Shown here: positions 1-8,801 of the stretch, one piece after another
Layout of the letters: the number at the start of each line of letters is the position of its first letter
Position numbering within the stretch: position 1 is the stretch's first letter
NCBI GenBank assembly: GCA_030651905.1
Contig: JAUSBS010000018.1
Coordinates: 1 to 35,184 of the forward strand
Direction of reading: 5' to 3'
Length of the DNA stretch: 35,184 nucleotides
Source: Coriobacteriia bacterium
GTDB lineage: Bacteria > Actinomycetota > Coriobacteriia > Anaerosomatales > PALSA-660
Notes under the pieces: model-generated
The model's database searches: none
What the model was told of the DNA's origin: nothing
What the model saw: the letters and a program-made list of their open reading frames with translations, nothing else
Translations under genes and position numbers: made by a program

Positions 1-396
1 GCCCGCCTCCGGCGAGCCGATCGACTTCGCCGCCGTCACGACCGGCACGTCTTGCAGGCGCAGCAGCGACTCGGAATCCACCGGCACGATGCGGTCCTCG
101 ATCATCGAGCGCACGATCGTGTGGACCGTGTGCGCGTGCACGATCGCATGCGCGCCCGTGGCCGCGTAGATAGCGCGGTGTACCACGAGCTCCACGGAGC
201 AGCGCTCATCGCGGGGGTCGTCGCACTCCGCCAGCGACGTCTCCACGACGTCGCCCTCGCCGAGGTGACCGAGCATCGAGCCCGTGCGCGTGATGAAGAG
301 ACGGTCGCCGTCACGCACGGACATGTTGCCGCCATGGCTGCTGACCGCGCCGGAGAGCCACAGGTCACGCCCTATGCGTGCGAACTCCTCGTGCAT
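1..396 (-). CDS. class II aldolase / AraD-FucA family protein (3' part outside window)
   Basis: This is the N-terminal 132 residues of a zinc-dependent class II aldolase/epimerase-type protein (fuculose-phosphate aldolase, AraD, MtnB superfamily); the gene runs off the left edge without a stop. The start is ATG at 396, with GGAGGG about 10 nt upstream. The phosphate-binding segment SSHGGNMSVR is at residues 19-28. The catalytic-acid region SVEL...HRAIY has E69 in the position of the family's acid residue. The zinc motif HAH is at residues 87-89. The family cleaves or epimerises sugar phosphates through a zinc-bound enediolate. The substrate cannot be told from this half, because the specificity residues and the C-terminal third zinc histidine are missing. 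It lies 64 bp downstream of the copper cluster on the same strand, so it may be a separate unit; I saw no convincing promoter. Confidence 0.85.
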   Translation of the reverse strand, partial: MHEEFARIGRDLWLSGAVSSHGGNMSVRDGDRLFITRTGSMLGHLGEGDVVETSLAECDDPRDERCSVELVVHRAIYAATGAHAIVHAHTVHTIVRSMIEDRIVPVDSESLLRLQDVPVVTAAKSIGSPEAG

Positions 397-460
397 GGAA
401 GACGACCCTCCATCAATTGCCGGCGGACGACCACGAGCGTAGCACAGGGTCGGCAGCGAG

Positions 461-928
461 CTACTTCACCCGCACCGCCTTCGCCAACTCCATCCCATCG
501 ACGAAGTACGGCTTGTCGGGGCTGGCTTCGAACTTGTCCATGTCGAACTCGAACGCACCGGTCACGCCGCGGTCGGCGTGCAGTGCGACGAGCAGCTTCT
601 CGGTGAGCTCGATCGTCGGGTCGAGGACGACCGTCACGGTGCGGGTCTCACCGGCGCCGACGTGCGCAAGACCGACACGAGGCCCGGGCTTGCCGTCCAC
701 GTCGAGGTGTACGACCACCCACGAGGGGCCGGGGGCGAGGACGGGACCGACCGCGATCGTCGTGAACACGCCGGGCTGATCCTGCACGTCGAAGGCCGCG
801 TTCTTGGCCGCGACCACCACGCCGAGCATCTTGGTCTCGCTACGGGAGGCCGCGTACGCATATGTGGCCGCGCCGGCGATGGTGACTACCGCGAGCACGA
901 TGCCCGCGATCTTGAGGAGTCTGTTCAT
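461..928 (-). CDS. hypothetical exported protein of the copper cluster
   Basis: I do not recognise a named family with confidence. The 155-residue protein starts with a signal peptide or anchor: MNRLLK, then a hydrophobic stretch to about residue 24, with a possible cleavage after A-Y-A near residue 26. The rest is a compact beta-rich domain with two similar halves, containing VVVHLDVDGKPGPRVG and a V-x-V-x-L-D segment. This resembles small exported domains of unknown function seen beside redox and metal proteins. There are no cysteines in the mature part. An AAAGGA ribosome site precedes ATG 928, and the gene begins 25 nt after the copA stop, so it is probably the last gene of the copper transcript. 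A periplasmic or cell-surface accessory role is inferred only from position. Confidence 0.7.
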   Translation of the reverse strand: MNRLLKIAGIVLAVVTIAGAATYAYAASRSETKMLGVVVAAKNAAFDVQDQPGVFTTIAVGPVLAPGPSWVVVHLDVDGKPGPRVGLAHVGAGETRTVTVVLDPTIELTEKLLVALHADRGVTGAFEFDMDKFEASPDKPYFVDGMELAKAVRVK

Positions 929-953
929 GGGTATCGATGTCCTTTCGAAAGGG

Positions 954-3611
954 CTAGGCGACGGCCTTCGACAGGCTCGGCTTGAACCGGCGCAGCAGCA
1001 GCGAGCTCGTCACGACGCTCACCGAGGAGAGCGCCATCGCGGCGCCGGCGAGTTCGGGACGGAGCAGACCGAGAGCGGCGACCGGGATACCGAGCGCGTT
1101 GTAGCCGAGCGCCCAGAAGAAGTTCTGGTGGATCTTGCGCATCGTGCGCTTGGACAGCTCGATGGCAGTGACGACATCGCGTAGGTCGTTCTTGATGAGA
1201 ACGATGCCTCCGGTCTCCATCGCCACGTCCGTCCCCGCGCCCATCGCGATACCGACGTCGGCCTTCGCCAGCGCGGGAGTGTCGTTGATGCCATCGCCGA
1301 CCATGGCGACGATCAGGCCCTGGGCCTGGAGCTTGCCGACCTCCTCGGCCTTGTGCTCGGGGAGCACCTCGGCCAGCACGTGGTCGGGCAGGATCCCCGC
1401 TTGGGCCGCGATCGCCTCGGCGGTACGCCGGTTGTCTCCGGTGATCATGTAGACCGCGACGCCCATCTCGGTGAGGCGCGCCACGGCCTCCTTCGAGTTG
1501 TCCTTCAGCGTGTCGGCCACGGCGATCAGGCCTGCGGCACGGCCGTCGACGGCCACGAGCATGACCGTCTTGCCGTCGGCCTCGAGCCCTTCGACCCGCG
1601 AGGCGTGTGCGGAGATGTCGATGCCATCGCGCTCCATGAGGCGGCGGTTGCCGAGTGAGACACGCAGGCCGTCGACGTCGCCCTCGACGCCGTGTCCCGG
1701 GATCGCGGCGAAGCCTGTGACCGTGAGCCGCTCCGGGGCGATACCCGCGCCCTTCGCGCCAGCTACGATCGCCTCAGCCAACGGATGCTCGCTGCCGCGT
1801 TCGAGCGCGGCAGCCACAGCGTAGACGCCGTCCCCGCTCAGACCGCCGAACGCCTCGACCTCGGTCACCACCGGCTTGCCGTGCGTGAGCGTGCCGGTCT
1901 TGTCGAAGACGATCGCACGGATCTTGTAGGCGGTCTCGAGAGCGTCGCCGCTCTTGATGAGGATGCCGTTCTCGGCGCCCTTACCGGTGCCGACCATGAT
2001 GGCCGTGGGAGTGGCGAGCCCGAGTGCGCACGGGCACGCGATGACGATGACCGCGGTGCCGGCGAGCAGTGCTTTCACGAACGGCGTGGCGTACGCGTAG
2101 AACGACGCGTCGACGAAGTTCGGCACGGCGAAGAGCCACACGAAGAACGTGGCGACCGCGATCGCGACCACTGCGGGAACGAACACCGCGGAGATGCGGT
2201 CCGCGAACCGCTGCACAGGCGCCTTCGAGCCCTGCGCGTCTTCGACCAGCTTCACGATCTGAGCGAGCGCCGTGTCCTTGCCTACCTTCGTCGCCCGGAA
2301 CGAGAACGAGCCGAGCGTGTTCATCGTGGCACCGATGACGGTGTCGCCGACGTTCTTCTCCACCGGGATGGACTCCCCGGTCAGCATCGATTCGTCCACG
2401 CTGCTACGGCCGTCGACCACGAGGCCGTCGACCGGGACCTTCTCGCCGGGCCGCACCACGACGACGTCGCCGGCCACGACCTGCTCGATGGGGACGTCGA
2501 TCTCCTCGCCCCCACGCACGACGCGGGCGGTCTTGGCCGCCAGCCCCATGAGCTTCTTGATGGCGTCGGACGTCTTACCCTTCGCCCGGGCCTCGAGCAG
2601 CTTGCCGAGGATGACGAAGGTGATCAGCAACGCGGCGGTCTCGTAGAAGACCGGCTCTCCCTCGAGTGCCGGCACGAAGGTGGCGGCCACGCTGTAGAAG
2701 TATGCGGCCGACGTGCCGATCGCGATGAGGGTGTCCATGTTGCCCGTGCGCCGCTTGAGCGCGTGCCAGAAGCCTCGGTAGAACTGGGCTCCGGCGACGA
2801 ACTGGACCGGGGTCACCAACGCGAACGCGAGGTACTTCCCGACCATCATCGGATCCCACGCACCGCCGAACGTGTTCGCGAGCCACGTCGCGACCGCCGC
2901 GGGGACCTCCGTCATGAAGCCCGGCACCATCGAGATGAGCAGCGCCGGGATGGCGAACGCGAGAGAGAAGACGAAGAGGAACTGCTCGCGCTTCTGGTGC
3001 TTGAGTTGGGCATCGCGCTGGGCGTCGACCGCGCCGTCGCCCGCCGCAGTGGTCTCGACACGGAGCACCGCGTCGTACCCCGCGCCCTTGACGGAGCCGA
3101 TGAGCGCATCGAGCCCGACGACAGCGGGGTCGAAGAGAACGCTCGCGGTCTCGGCGGCGAGGTTCACGGTGGCGGAAGTCACTCCGGGGACGCGGTTGAG
3201 CGTCTTCTCGATCACGGCGGAGCACGACGAGCACGTCATGCCGATGAGCCCGAGCGTCACGCTGCTCGAGGCGACCGCAGTGGGGCCGCCCGTATCCGTC
3301 GGCGCGGCGCTTGCCGCGGCGTCCAGCGGGATGGCGCCGTATCCGGCCTTCTTCACGGCCTCCGCGATCGCCTCGCGGTCCGTGGCGGCGGGATCGAAGC
3401 GCGCCGTCAGCCTCTCGGTCGCGAGGTTCACGGTGGCCCGCTCGACTCCCGGCAGCCTGCCGACGACCTTTTCGACGACGGCCACGCAACTGGCGCACGT
3501 CATGCCGGTCACCGCGAAGGAGGCATCCTCGGACGCGTGCGCAGACGGCTGCGGCTCCTCGACGGAGACGCTATCGAGTTCTATGTCGCTCGGTACGGTC
3601 ATGGTTGTCAT
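954..3611 (-). CDS. copA: Cu(+)-exporting P1B-type ATPase (CopA)
   Basis: An 885-residue copper-transporting P-type ATPase that exports Cu(I) from the cytoplasm using ATP. Two N-terminal heavy-metal domains carry GMTCASC (residues 36-42) and GMTCSSC (124-130). The membrane copper site is C526-P-C528. The actuator TGES, phosphorylation site DKTGT with D570, the SEHPLAEA nucleotide-domain motif and GDGIND are all present. The last helices contain GYNALGIP and [12 protein letters not shown], matching the N/Y and M-x-x-S-S residues of the Cu(I) subclass (P1B-1). The frame is open to 3671, but ATG at 3611 is preferred: AGGAG lies 10 nt upstream, and a start at 3671 would overlap the previous gene by 43 nt. 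The spacing to the upstream DsbD/cupredoxin gene is 17 nt, so the two are probably co-transcribed. I saw no clear CsoR or CopY operator. Confidence 0.97.
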   Translation of the reverse strand: MTTMTVPSDIELDSVSVEEPQPSAHASEDASFAVTGMTCASCVAVVEKVVGRLPGVERATVNLATERLTARFDPAATDREAIAEAVKKAGYGAIPLDAAASAAPTDTGGPTAVASSSVTLGLIGMTCSSCSAVIEKTLNRVPGVTSATVNLAAETASVLFDPAVVGLDALIGSVKGAGYDAVLRVETTAAGDGAVDAQRDAQLKHQKREQFLFVFSLAFAIPALLISMVPGFMTEVPAAVATWLANTFGGAWDPMMVGKYLAFALVTPVQFVAGAQFYRGFWHALKRRTGNMDTLIAIGTSAAYFYSVAATFVPALEGEPVFYETAALLITFVILGKLLEARAKGKTSDAIKKLMGLAAKTARVVRGGEEIDVPIEQVVAGDVVVVRPGEKVPVDGLVVDGRSSVDESMLTGESIPVEKNVGDTVIGATMNTLGSFSFRATKVGKDTALAQIVKLVEDAQGSKAPVQRFADRISAVFVPAVVAIAVATFFVWLFAVPNFVDASFYAYATPFVKALLAGTAVIVIACPCALGLATPTAIMVGTGKGAENGILIKSGDALETAYKIRAIVFDKTGTLTHGKPVVTEVEAFGGLSGDGVYAVAAALERGSEHPLAEAIVAGAKGAGIAPERLTVTGFAAIPGHGVEGDVDGLRVSLGNRRLMERDGIDISAHASRVEGLEADGKTVMLVAVDGRAAGLIAVADTLKDNSKEAVARLTEMGVAVYMITGDNRRTAEAIAAQAGILPDHVLAEVLPEHKAEEVGKLQAQGLIVAMVGDGINDTPALAKADVGIAMGAGTDVAMETGGIVLIKNDLRDVVTAIELSKRTMRKIHQNFFWALGYNALGIPVAALGLLRPELAGAAMALSSVSVVTSSLLLRRFKPSLSKAVA

Positions 3612-3628
3612 GGTACCAGCGCTCCTCT

Positions 3629-5050
3629 CTACTTCACGACGATAGAGCCGAAGACCATGCTCATACCGCACTCGAAACCATAGGTCCCGGCGCTCAGGCC
3701 GGGCAGTTTGACGGTCTTGGGACCACTTGTCAGGTCCTCGGAGAAGCCGAGGTCGGCCGACTGGACATAGCCCGTACAGCCGCTCGCTTGGCTGAAGGTG
3801 ATCTCGGTGGGAATACCGGTCTTGAGCTCGATCGTGCTCGGATCGTAGTAACCCTTCGAGACGTCCACGCTGATTCTCTGGATGCCACCGACCAACTCGG
3901 CGGCCTTCGGGGCCTGCGCCTCAGCCGGTACGGCCGCCCCACCACCACAGCAGGCGCAGGCGCCTCCACCCGCGCCTGTGGCCGCGGTAGCGACAGTTCT
4001 CGAAGCAGCGCCTCCGCCGACCGACAGCGTGCCGGCCATCATGCCCATGCCGCACGTGAGGGTGTATCTTCCGGCCTTGGAGGCGGGAAGGTCCACGACC
4101 GTCGTGCCGTTGTCTTTGAGGTCTACGAGCACCCCGAGGTGCGGGACCGCCAGTTGTGCGGAGCATGCGTTCGCCTCGCGACGGTCGACGATCAGCCGTA
4201 CGGGCTTGTCCGCAGGGATCGACAGGGTTTGGGGCTGGAACTGCACGTCCGCGATCACGAGCGGGACCTCGACGACGCCGTCGGCGCCGACCCTGTAGCC
4301 GCCCTCGGCGGGTCCGGCGGCCGCCGGAGTGCCGGCGAACGCGGTCTTGATCGAGGCCGATGTGACCGGCGAGCCCACGAGCATCGCCCCGCGGTCCAGC
4401 ATCACGAGGCCGAGCACCATCACGAAGACAGCGGCGACCACCATCATGTTCTTCTTGAATCTCGCGCCCAGCATGCCGGACACCGCCCCGAACCCGAGCA
4501 TGAGCGGCATCGTGCCCAGCCCGAAACCGAGCATCGCGACGGCGCCGCTGACGGGCGAGCCGGTAGCCGCGGCGGCGAGTTGTGCGGCCTGCAGCGGCCC
4601 GCACGGCATGAGTCCGGTGATCAGGCCGAATGTGATCGGCGTTGCCAGGGAGACCGTGCCCTGAGCAGAGTCCGCGTTCGCCTTGCGTCGGGTCTTCTGA
4701 AGGACGTCCATGAGGAACTTCGGTGGCTGCAGGGTGAGCCGGCGAAGCGCCGGCACCTTCCCGGTCATGTTCAGACCGAGCAGGATCATGAACGCTCCAG
4801 CGAAGACCGTCACCCAGCCGCGAACACCGGCGAGGTTGAGGGCCGAGCCGATGGCGCCCAGCAGGAGGCCCACCGCGACGTAGCTGAGCAGTTTGGCTCC
4901 GTGGTAGGCGAAGTGCGGGACCATCCGCTTGAGCAGCGGACCGCCCTCGTCGCCTCTGACCGCGTAGGTGAGCACCATCGGGCCGCACATGGCGACACAA
5001 TGCACGCTCGTGACGATGCCTACACCGAGCATCGGAAGGAAGAGATCCAC
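3629..5050 (-). CDS. DsbD/TauE-SafE-like membrane protein fused to two cupredoxin domains
   Basis: A 473-residue membrane protein. The N-terminal half (about residues 1-240) is a six-helix module with the opening motif [11 protein letters not shown] and later LMPCGPLQ, typical of the DsbD_2/UreH-like 'sulfite exporter TauE/SafE' family found with copper ATPases and cbb3 oxidase assembly. Then come two tandem cupredoxin-like domains. Each ends in a C-G-M-x-M segment ([10 protein letters not shown] and [10 protein letters not shown]), and each has an earlier cysteine ([16 protein letters not shown]) that could complete a copper site. A Gly/Ala-rich linker between them contains C365-A-C367-C368. 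The start is GTG 5050 with a weak GAGG. Placement directly before copA points to copper handling or delivery at the membrane. The family is known; the two-cupredoxin plus CxCC arrangement is what I see; the function is inferred. Confidence 0.88.
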   Translation of the reverse strand: MDLFLPMLGVGIVTSVHCVAMCGPMVLTYAVRGDEGGPLLKRMVPHFAYHGAKLLSYVAVGLLLGAIGSALNLAGVRGWVTVFAGAFMILLGLNMTGKVPALRRLTLQPPKFLMDVLQKTRRKANADSAQGTVSLATPITFGLITGLMPCGPLQAAQLAAAATGSPVSGAVAMLGFGLGTMPLMLGFGAVSGMLGARFKKNMMVVAAVFVMVLGLVMLDRGAMLVGSPVTSASIKTAFAGTPAAAGPAEGGYRVGADGVVEVPLVIADVQFQPQTLSIPADKPVRLIVDRREANACSAQLAVPHLGVLVDLKDNGTTVVDLPASKAGRYTLTCGMGMMAGTLSVGGGAASRTVATAATGAGGGACACCGGGAAVPAEAQAPKAAELVGGIQRISVDVSKGYYDPSTIELKTGIPTEITFSQASGCTGYVQSADLGFSEDLTSGPKTVKLPGLSAGTYGFECGMSMVFGSIVVK

Positions 5051-5162
5051 GCGCTTGCCTCGTCTCTCGTCGGAGTGCCATCACCCGCGCACGGCGTACG
5101 CGGAGGGCCACCCACGGCGTGCGTCAGCACACCACGGAGCGGCATGGGTCAGATGGCGCGGA

Positions 5163-5528
5163 TCAGATCCGCAGACGAGAGGTGTCGAGGACCAAGCGGG
5201 GCGGGTCGCCGGGCGGCGCCACGCTCACCGTGCGCGCCCACGTGACGTCCGGAAGGCCGACGCCTTGACCGGTCATGGCGAGCAGGTCCGGGACGGACGG
5301 TGCCTTGGGAGCCGCGACGGCCGCCTCGGCAGTCGCCGTGCGCATGCCGCCGCACTTCGCGCTCAACGTGGGGCCGGTGTCGGTGGCACACGCGGTGTCG
5401 CCGATGGTCGAGGAGCGCTGCATCATCGCGGCGCACAGGGACGTCTGGCACCAGGGCGCCGCGACGGCCAGCACGCCCACGAGCAGCGCGAGCGCCACAC
5501 CGATCACCTGTGCGTTCCTGAGCTTCAC
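5163..5528 (-). CDS. small Cys-rich exported protein, function unknown
   Basis: A 121-residue protein with an N-terminal hydrophobic segment (about residues 7-24), followed by four widely spaced cysteines at about 27, 32, 47 and 59. These lie in the stretches WCQTSLCAAMMQ, TACATD and SAKCGGM, which also contain methionines. The C-terminal half is Pro/Ala-rich and has no recognisable domain. The start is GTG 5528 with AGGGG just upstream; the frame stays open further up, but that part overlaps pfp and is a shadow. It is first in the copper cluster, 112 nt before the DsbD/cupredoxin gene. A periplasmic metal-binding or redox role is a reasonable guess from the Cys/Met content and the neighbours, but nothing in the sequence proves it. 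Confidence 0.65.
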   Translation of the reverse strand: MKLRNAQVIGVALALLVGVLAVAAPWCQTSLCAAMMQRSSTIGDTACATDTGPTLSAKCGGMRTATAEAAVAAPKAPSVPDLLAMTGQGVGLPDVTWARTVSVAPPGDPPRLVLDTSRLRI

Positions 5529-5599
5529 GGATCCCCTGCTGCCGGATGGCCGACGGTTCCAGTCCGGCCTAGCGCAAGGCCCGTGCCATGTCGCGTGCT

Positions 5600-6841
5600 C
5601 TAATCCGCACAGCCTCCGGCGCTTTCGCACGCCTGATATTCCAGCGAGCGCGCCAGCTTGTAGAAGTCCGAGTCGCGCTCGATGAAGCGCACGCGTGTCC
5701 GCAGCGTCTCGGGGTCGATGAGGTCTCTGAACGGCACATAGACGAGCTGGAGCTGATCCTTCACGGACACCATGTGGCCGGAGAGCCCCTCGTCCACGAT
5801 GGCGCGATACGCGCCCACACCGAGCTGGCTGCCAAGCAAGACGTCGAACGCCACCGGCGAAGCGCACCTGGCCTCGTAGCCGATCTGCTTGCTGCGGATC
5901 TTGATGGTCGCCCCCGTGCGCCTCGCGTACGCCTTCTCCATCGCGCCCGCGAGGTGCTCGCCGATCTTGACCGAGCCGAGCATGGAGTTGCCGTGCGCGT
6001 CGATCTCGGCCGGCCGCTGGTCGTCGGGAAGCCGGTCGGCCAGGCCTTCGGCAACACAGATGACGCCGTACTCGCGGCGGTCGGCGGCGCGCGCGAGCAT
6101 CAGGTCGACCATCTCCTCGGCCGCATTCGCGAAGTCCCAGGTGCCCTCGACGTCTTCGACCGAGATCATCCGGGTCGCCTCGCCGGCGATCCCCGCCGCA
6201 TACGTCAGCCAACCGGCCTTGCGCCCCATGATCTCCAGCACGTACCAGCACTTGGTCGACTTCGCGTCCGCGCCGACGTTGGCGATCTCGAGCGCGGCGA
6301 AATGGGCGGCCGACGTGAATCCGAACGTCCAGTCGATGCCGTAGTAGTCGTTGTCGATCGTCTTGGGGAGATGCACCACGGAGATCGGGCGAAGGCCCGG
6401 GACCACGCGCTGGATCTCGTAGATGTAGTTCGCGGTCTTGAGGGTATCGTCGCCGCCGATGGAGACGAGCCCGTCTATCTTCATCGACTCGAGCCCGTGG
6501 TAGACCAACATGAGCTTGGCGTTCTTTGCCGGATCCTCGAGGTCTTCGAGTGAGTGGATCGCCTTGCCGGGGTTGGCGCGGGAGGTGCGCAGGATGATGT
6601 CCTTGCGGTTCCGGATCCCGGAGACGTCGTCGATCGTCAGACAGAGGTAGTGCTCGTTCTGCACGAGCGGCCGCTCGGGCGAGTACTGCTCGAGGTCCTC
6701 ATAGCCGTCGAGGAAGCCGACGACCTCGATGCCGCAGTTGAGGAAGTTCATCGCCGCAGCCGAGATGACCGCGTTCGCGGCCGGGGCCGGCCCGCCCGAG
6801 AAGAGCATCCCCACGCGCTTGATGACTCGTTCCTCGCCCAT
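5600..6841 (-). CDS. pfp: 6-phosphofructokinase, predicted pyrophosphate-dependent
   Basis: A 413-residue phosphofructokinase-family enzyme that phosphorylates fructose 6-phosphate to the 1,6-bisphosphate. The N-terminal donor loop reads FSGGPAPAANAVI. Two diagnostic positions point to PPi as donor rather than ATP: the donor site is GGDD (129-132) where ATP enzymes have GGDG, and the catalytic loop is PKTIDND (159-165) with K160 where ATP enzymes have glycine. D163 is the catalytic base. The MGRKAGWLT substrate motif is present. PPi use makes the step reversible, so it could act in both glycolysis and gluconeogenesis. The ATG at 6841 shares one base with the accA stop (TGATG), with GGAGGGGG upstream, showing translational coupling to accDA. 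The start is firm. The donor assignment is inferred from the motifs. Confidence 0.93.
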   Translation of the reverse strand: MGEERVIKRVGMLFSGGPAPAANAVISAAAMNFLNCGIEVVGFLDGYEDLEQYSPERPLVQNEHYLCLTIDDVSGIRNRKDIILRTSRANPGKAIHSLEDLEDPAKNAKLMLVYHGLESMKIDGLVSIGGDDTLKTANYIYEIQRVVPGLRPISVVHLPKTIDNDYYGIDWTFGFTSAAHFAALEIANVGADAKSTKCWYVLEIMGRKAGWLTYAAGIAGEATRMISVEDVEGTWDFANAAEEMVDLMLARAADRREYGVICVAEGLADRLPDDQRPAEIDAHGNSMLGSVKIGEHLAGAMEKAYARRTGATIKIRSKQIGYEARCASPVAFDVLLGSQLGVGAYRAIVDEGLSGHMVSVKDQLQLVYVPFRDLIDPETLRTRVRFIERDSDFYKLARSLEYQACESAGGCAD

Positions 6842-7815
6842 CAGTCCCCCTCCGTGTACACGCCGGTCTTCCGAAGCCGCTCGTAGCGGCGCGACACAAG
6901 TTCGTCGGCCGGCACATCGGCAAGCTCGTCCAGCGCCCGCGTCACCGCGTCCCGCACTCCCTCGAACACGACCTCCGGGTCGCGATGCGCCCCACCGGCG
7001 GGCTCGCGCACGATCTCGTCAGCGATCCCCAGACGGACCAGGTCGTCCGCCGTCGCCTGCAGGCACGCCGCGGCCTCCGATGCACGACCGGCGTCCTTGT
7101 GCAGGATCGTCGCGCACATCTCGGGGCTGATGACGGAGTAGTAGGCGTTCTCGAGCATGATGAGGCGGTCCCCGAATCCGATGGCGAGCGCACCGCCACT
7201 GCCGCCCTCGCCTATGCCGACGACCACGACCGGTGCTCGGACCCCGGCCAGCGTCGCGAGGCACTCCGCGATGGCCAGCGCCTGACCACGCTGCTCGTCC
7301 TCGATGCCCGGGTAGGCGCCCGCTGTGTCGAGCAGGCTCACGATCGGCAGCCCGAACCGGTCCGCCAACCGCATGACACGTCGCGCCTTGCGGAAGCCCT
7401 CGGGGTGCGGCGAGCCGAAGTTGCGCGCGATGTTCTCCTTGGTGTTGCGCCCCTTGCTGTGACCGAGAACGGCGACGCGGCGGCGGCCGATCGTAGCCAG
7501 TCCCGCGAACATCGCGCCGTCGTCACCGAAGAGCCGGTCGCCGTGGAGTTCGACGACGTCGGTGAAGAGGGCCTCTATGTAGTCCTGGGTCTTCGGGCGC
7601 TCCGGATGACGCGAGACCTGCACCTTCTCCCAGGCGGACAGCGAGGAATACAGCGTCTCGCGCAGCTTCTCGATCTCGAGTTCGAGCGCGACGATCTCCG
7701 CTGCGAGGTCGGGCTGGGCGGTGAGGTCGAGGCGCTTGAGAGACTCGAGCTTGTGCTCGAGCTCCGCGACAGGGCGCTCGAACTCCATGACGAACGTGCG
7801 CGCCACGTCACTCAC
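6841..7815 (-). CDS. accA: acetyl-CoA carboxylase carboxyltransferase subunit alpha
   Basis: A 324-residue carboxyltransferase alpha subunit, close to the usual AccA length. With AccD it transfers the carboxyl group from biotin-BCCP to acetyl-CoA, giving malonyl-CoA for fatty-acid synthesis. The N-terminus has the AccA helical region (ELEHKLESLKRL...ALELEIEKLRETLY). The crotonase-like core contains RHPERPKTQDYI, GHSKGRNTKENI, DTAGAYPG and the oxyanion-hole motif GEGGSGGALAIG. The start is GTG 7815, overlapping the accD stop by 8 nt, and the stop is coupled to pfp. A later in-frame ATG (MEFERP) would remove nine residues and cannot be excluded. The biotin carboxylase and BCCP genes are not in the window. 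Confidence 0.96.
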   Translation of the reverse strand: MSDVARTFVMEFERPVAELEHKLESLKRLDLTAQPDLAAEIVALELEIEKLRETLYSSLSAWEKVQVSRHPERPKTQDYIEALFTDVVELHGDRLFGDDGAMFAGLATIGRRRVAVLGHSKGRNTKENIARNFGSPHPEGFRKARRVMRLADRFGLPIVSLLDTAGAYPGIEDEQRGQALAIAECLATLAGVRAPVVVVGIGEGGSGGALAIGFGDRLIMLENAYYSVISPEMCATILHKDAGRASEAAACLQATADDLVRLGIADEIVREPAGGAHRDPEVVFEGVRDAVTRALDELADVPADELVSRRYERLRKTGVYTEGD

Positions 7816-8680
7816 CGCCCGATCCGAGATAGTCGAGCGTGAGGGCGACGCGCTCCGTCAGCTCGCGCCGGTCCACGACCGCGTCGACCATGCCGTGAGC
7901 CAGCAGGGATTCGGCGGACTGGAACCCCTTCGGAAGCCCCGTCCGGATCGTCTGCTCCACGAGGCGCGGACCGGCGAATCCGATCCGGGCATGCGGCTCG
8001 GCGTAGATGACGTCGGCGAGCGTGGCGAACGAGGCGGTGACGCCGCCCATGGTCGGATTCGTGAGCAGCGCGATGTAGGGCACGTGGGCCTCGGAGAGCC
8101 TCGCGGCCGCGGAGGCGGTCTTCGCCATCTGCATGAGCGAGAGCATGCCTTCCTGCATGCGCGCGCCGCCGGAGGCGACCGCGAGCACGAGGGGCGTGCG
8201 CTCGGTCAGCGCCAACTCGAAGGCGCGGGTGATACGCTCGCCCACCGCGGAGCCCATGGATGCGCCGATGAAGCGGAAGTCCATGGCGCCGACGACCACT
8301 GGGCGCTCGAGGATGGTGGCGCGTCCGGTCAGCACGGCCTCGCGCATGCCCGTGTTCTCCCGCGCAGCCTCGAGCGCGCCCGCGTACGGCTTGCCCGACG
8401 TGAACGACAGCGGGTCCACGGAACCGAGCGAACCGTCGGTCTCGACAAAGGAACCTTCATCGACGAGATATGCGATGCGATCGGCCGCGGTGAGGTCGCC
8501 GTGCGCGCCGCATCCCGGGCAGACCTGGAGGTTGCTCTCCATGTCGCCCTGGTAGACGGTGCGCCTGCACTCCTCGCACTTGATCCACACGCCGTCTGGA
8601 AGATCGGACGTGTCGACAGGGCCGTTCGGCGTGACGTACCGCTTGGCCTCGCGCGCCTTGAACCAGTCGGATATCGGCAT
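7808..8680 (-). CDS. accD: acetyl-CoA carboxylase carboxyltransferase subunit beta
   Basis: A 290-residue AccD, partner of AccA in the acetyl-CoA carboxyltransferase heterotetramer. It begins MPISDWFKAREAKRY and has the N-terminal zinc ribbon with C35, C38, C54 and C57 (C-x2-C...C-x2-C). The carboxyltransferase core contains FTSGKPYAG, MDFRFIGASMGSAVGERI and SGGARMQEGMLSLMQMAKT. The frame is open 61 codons further upstream, but that part is arginine-rich and runs through the intergenic hairpin, so ATG 8680 is chosen. The ribosome site is weak (GGAAG). An extended -10 candidate 43 nt upstream of the ATG would give a short leader. It is first in the accD-accA-pfp unit. Confidence 0.96.
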   Translation of the reverse strand: MPISDWFKAREAKRYVTPNGPVDTSDLPDGVWIKCEECRRTVYQGDMESNLQVCPGCGAHGDLTAADRIAYLVDEGSFVETDGSLGSVDPLSFTSGKPYAGALEAARENTGMREAVLTGRATILERPVVVGAMDFRFIGASMGSAVGERITRAFELALTERTPLVLAVASGGARMQEGMLSLMQMAKTASAAARLSEAHVPYIALLTNPTMGGVTASFATLADVIYAEPHARIGFAGPRLVEQTIRTGLPKGFQSAESLLAHGMVDAVVDRRELTERVALTLDYLGSGGE

Positions 8681-8722
8681 ACACGTGCTTCCGGTGTCGG
8701 CGATGGTCGGTGAGTTCGAAAG

Positions 8723-8728
8723 ATGATA
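8723..8728 (-). promoter_or_regulatory. candidate extended -10 promoter for accD-accA-pfp
   Basis: On the minus strand the sequence reads TGGTATCAT, a TGn element joined to TATCAT (five of six matches to TATAAT). It would start a transcript near 8716, about 36 nt before the accD ATG. No good -35 hexamer is visible, as is usual for extended -10 promoters. It lies between the hairpin at 8744-8773 and accD, which fits a new transcription unit starting here. Confidence 0.42.
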
Positions 8729-8743
8729 CCACCGAGACGGATC

Positions 8744-8773
8744 GCGGCCCCGCCGGGTGTCCGACGGGGCCGC
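8744..8773 (-). terminator. GC-rich hairpin downstream of the class I aldolase
   Basis: A perfect 9-bp inverted repeat (GCGGCCCCG / CGGGGCCGC) with a 12-nt loop starts 29 nt after the aldolase stop. No run of U follows on the minus strand, so it is not a textbook intrinsic terminator. Such U-less hairpins are common in high-GC actinobacteria. It closely resembles the hairpin after trpB at 14540-14573, which supports a terminator role. Confidence 0.6.
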
Positions 8774-8801
8774 TGTCTTCTCGCGATGCGTGCCGGGTCG
8801 C

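Noticed and set aside
941-953. Palindrome around CCTTTCGAAAGG between copA and the exported-protein gene
   Set aside because: It contains the ribosome-binding site and is too short for a terminator; an operator inside an operon is unlikely.
1692-3683. 663-codon open frame on the plus strand
   Set aside because: It lies antisense to copA, is rich in Arg/Asp/His/Gly with no domain, and is a high-GC third-position shadow.
3311-5245. 644-codon open frame on the plus strand
   Set aside because: Antisense to the copA start and the DsbD/cupredoxin gene, low-complexity Arg-rich composition, no ribosome site or family.
5541-5600. Short inverted repeats (GGCCT-n6-AGGCC and GCCGGA/TCCGGC) after pfp
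   Set aside because: Stems of only 5-6 bp with no U tract; too weak to call a terminator.
5529-6251. Longer reading of the Cys-rich protein upstream to 6251
   Set aside because: The extension is a shadow of pfp; the GTG at 5528 with AGGGG begins a clean signal peptide.
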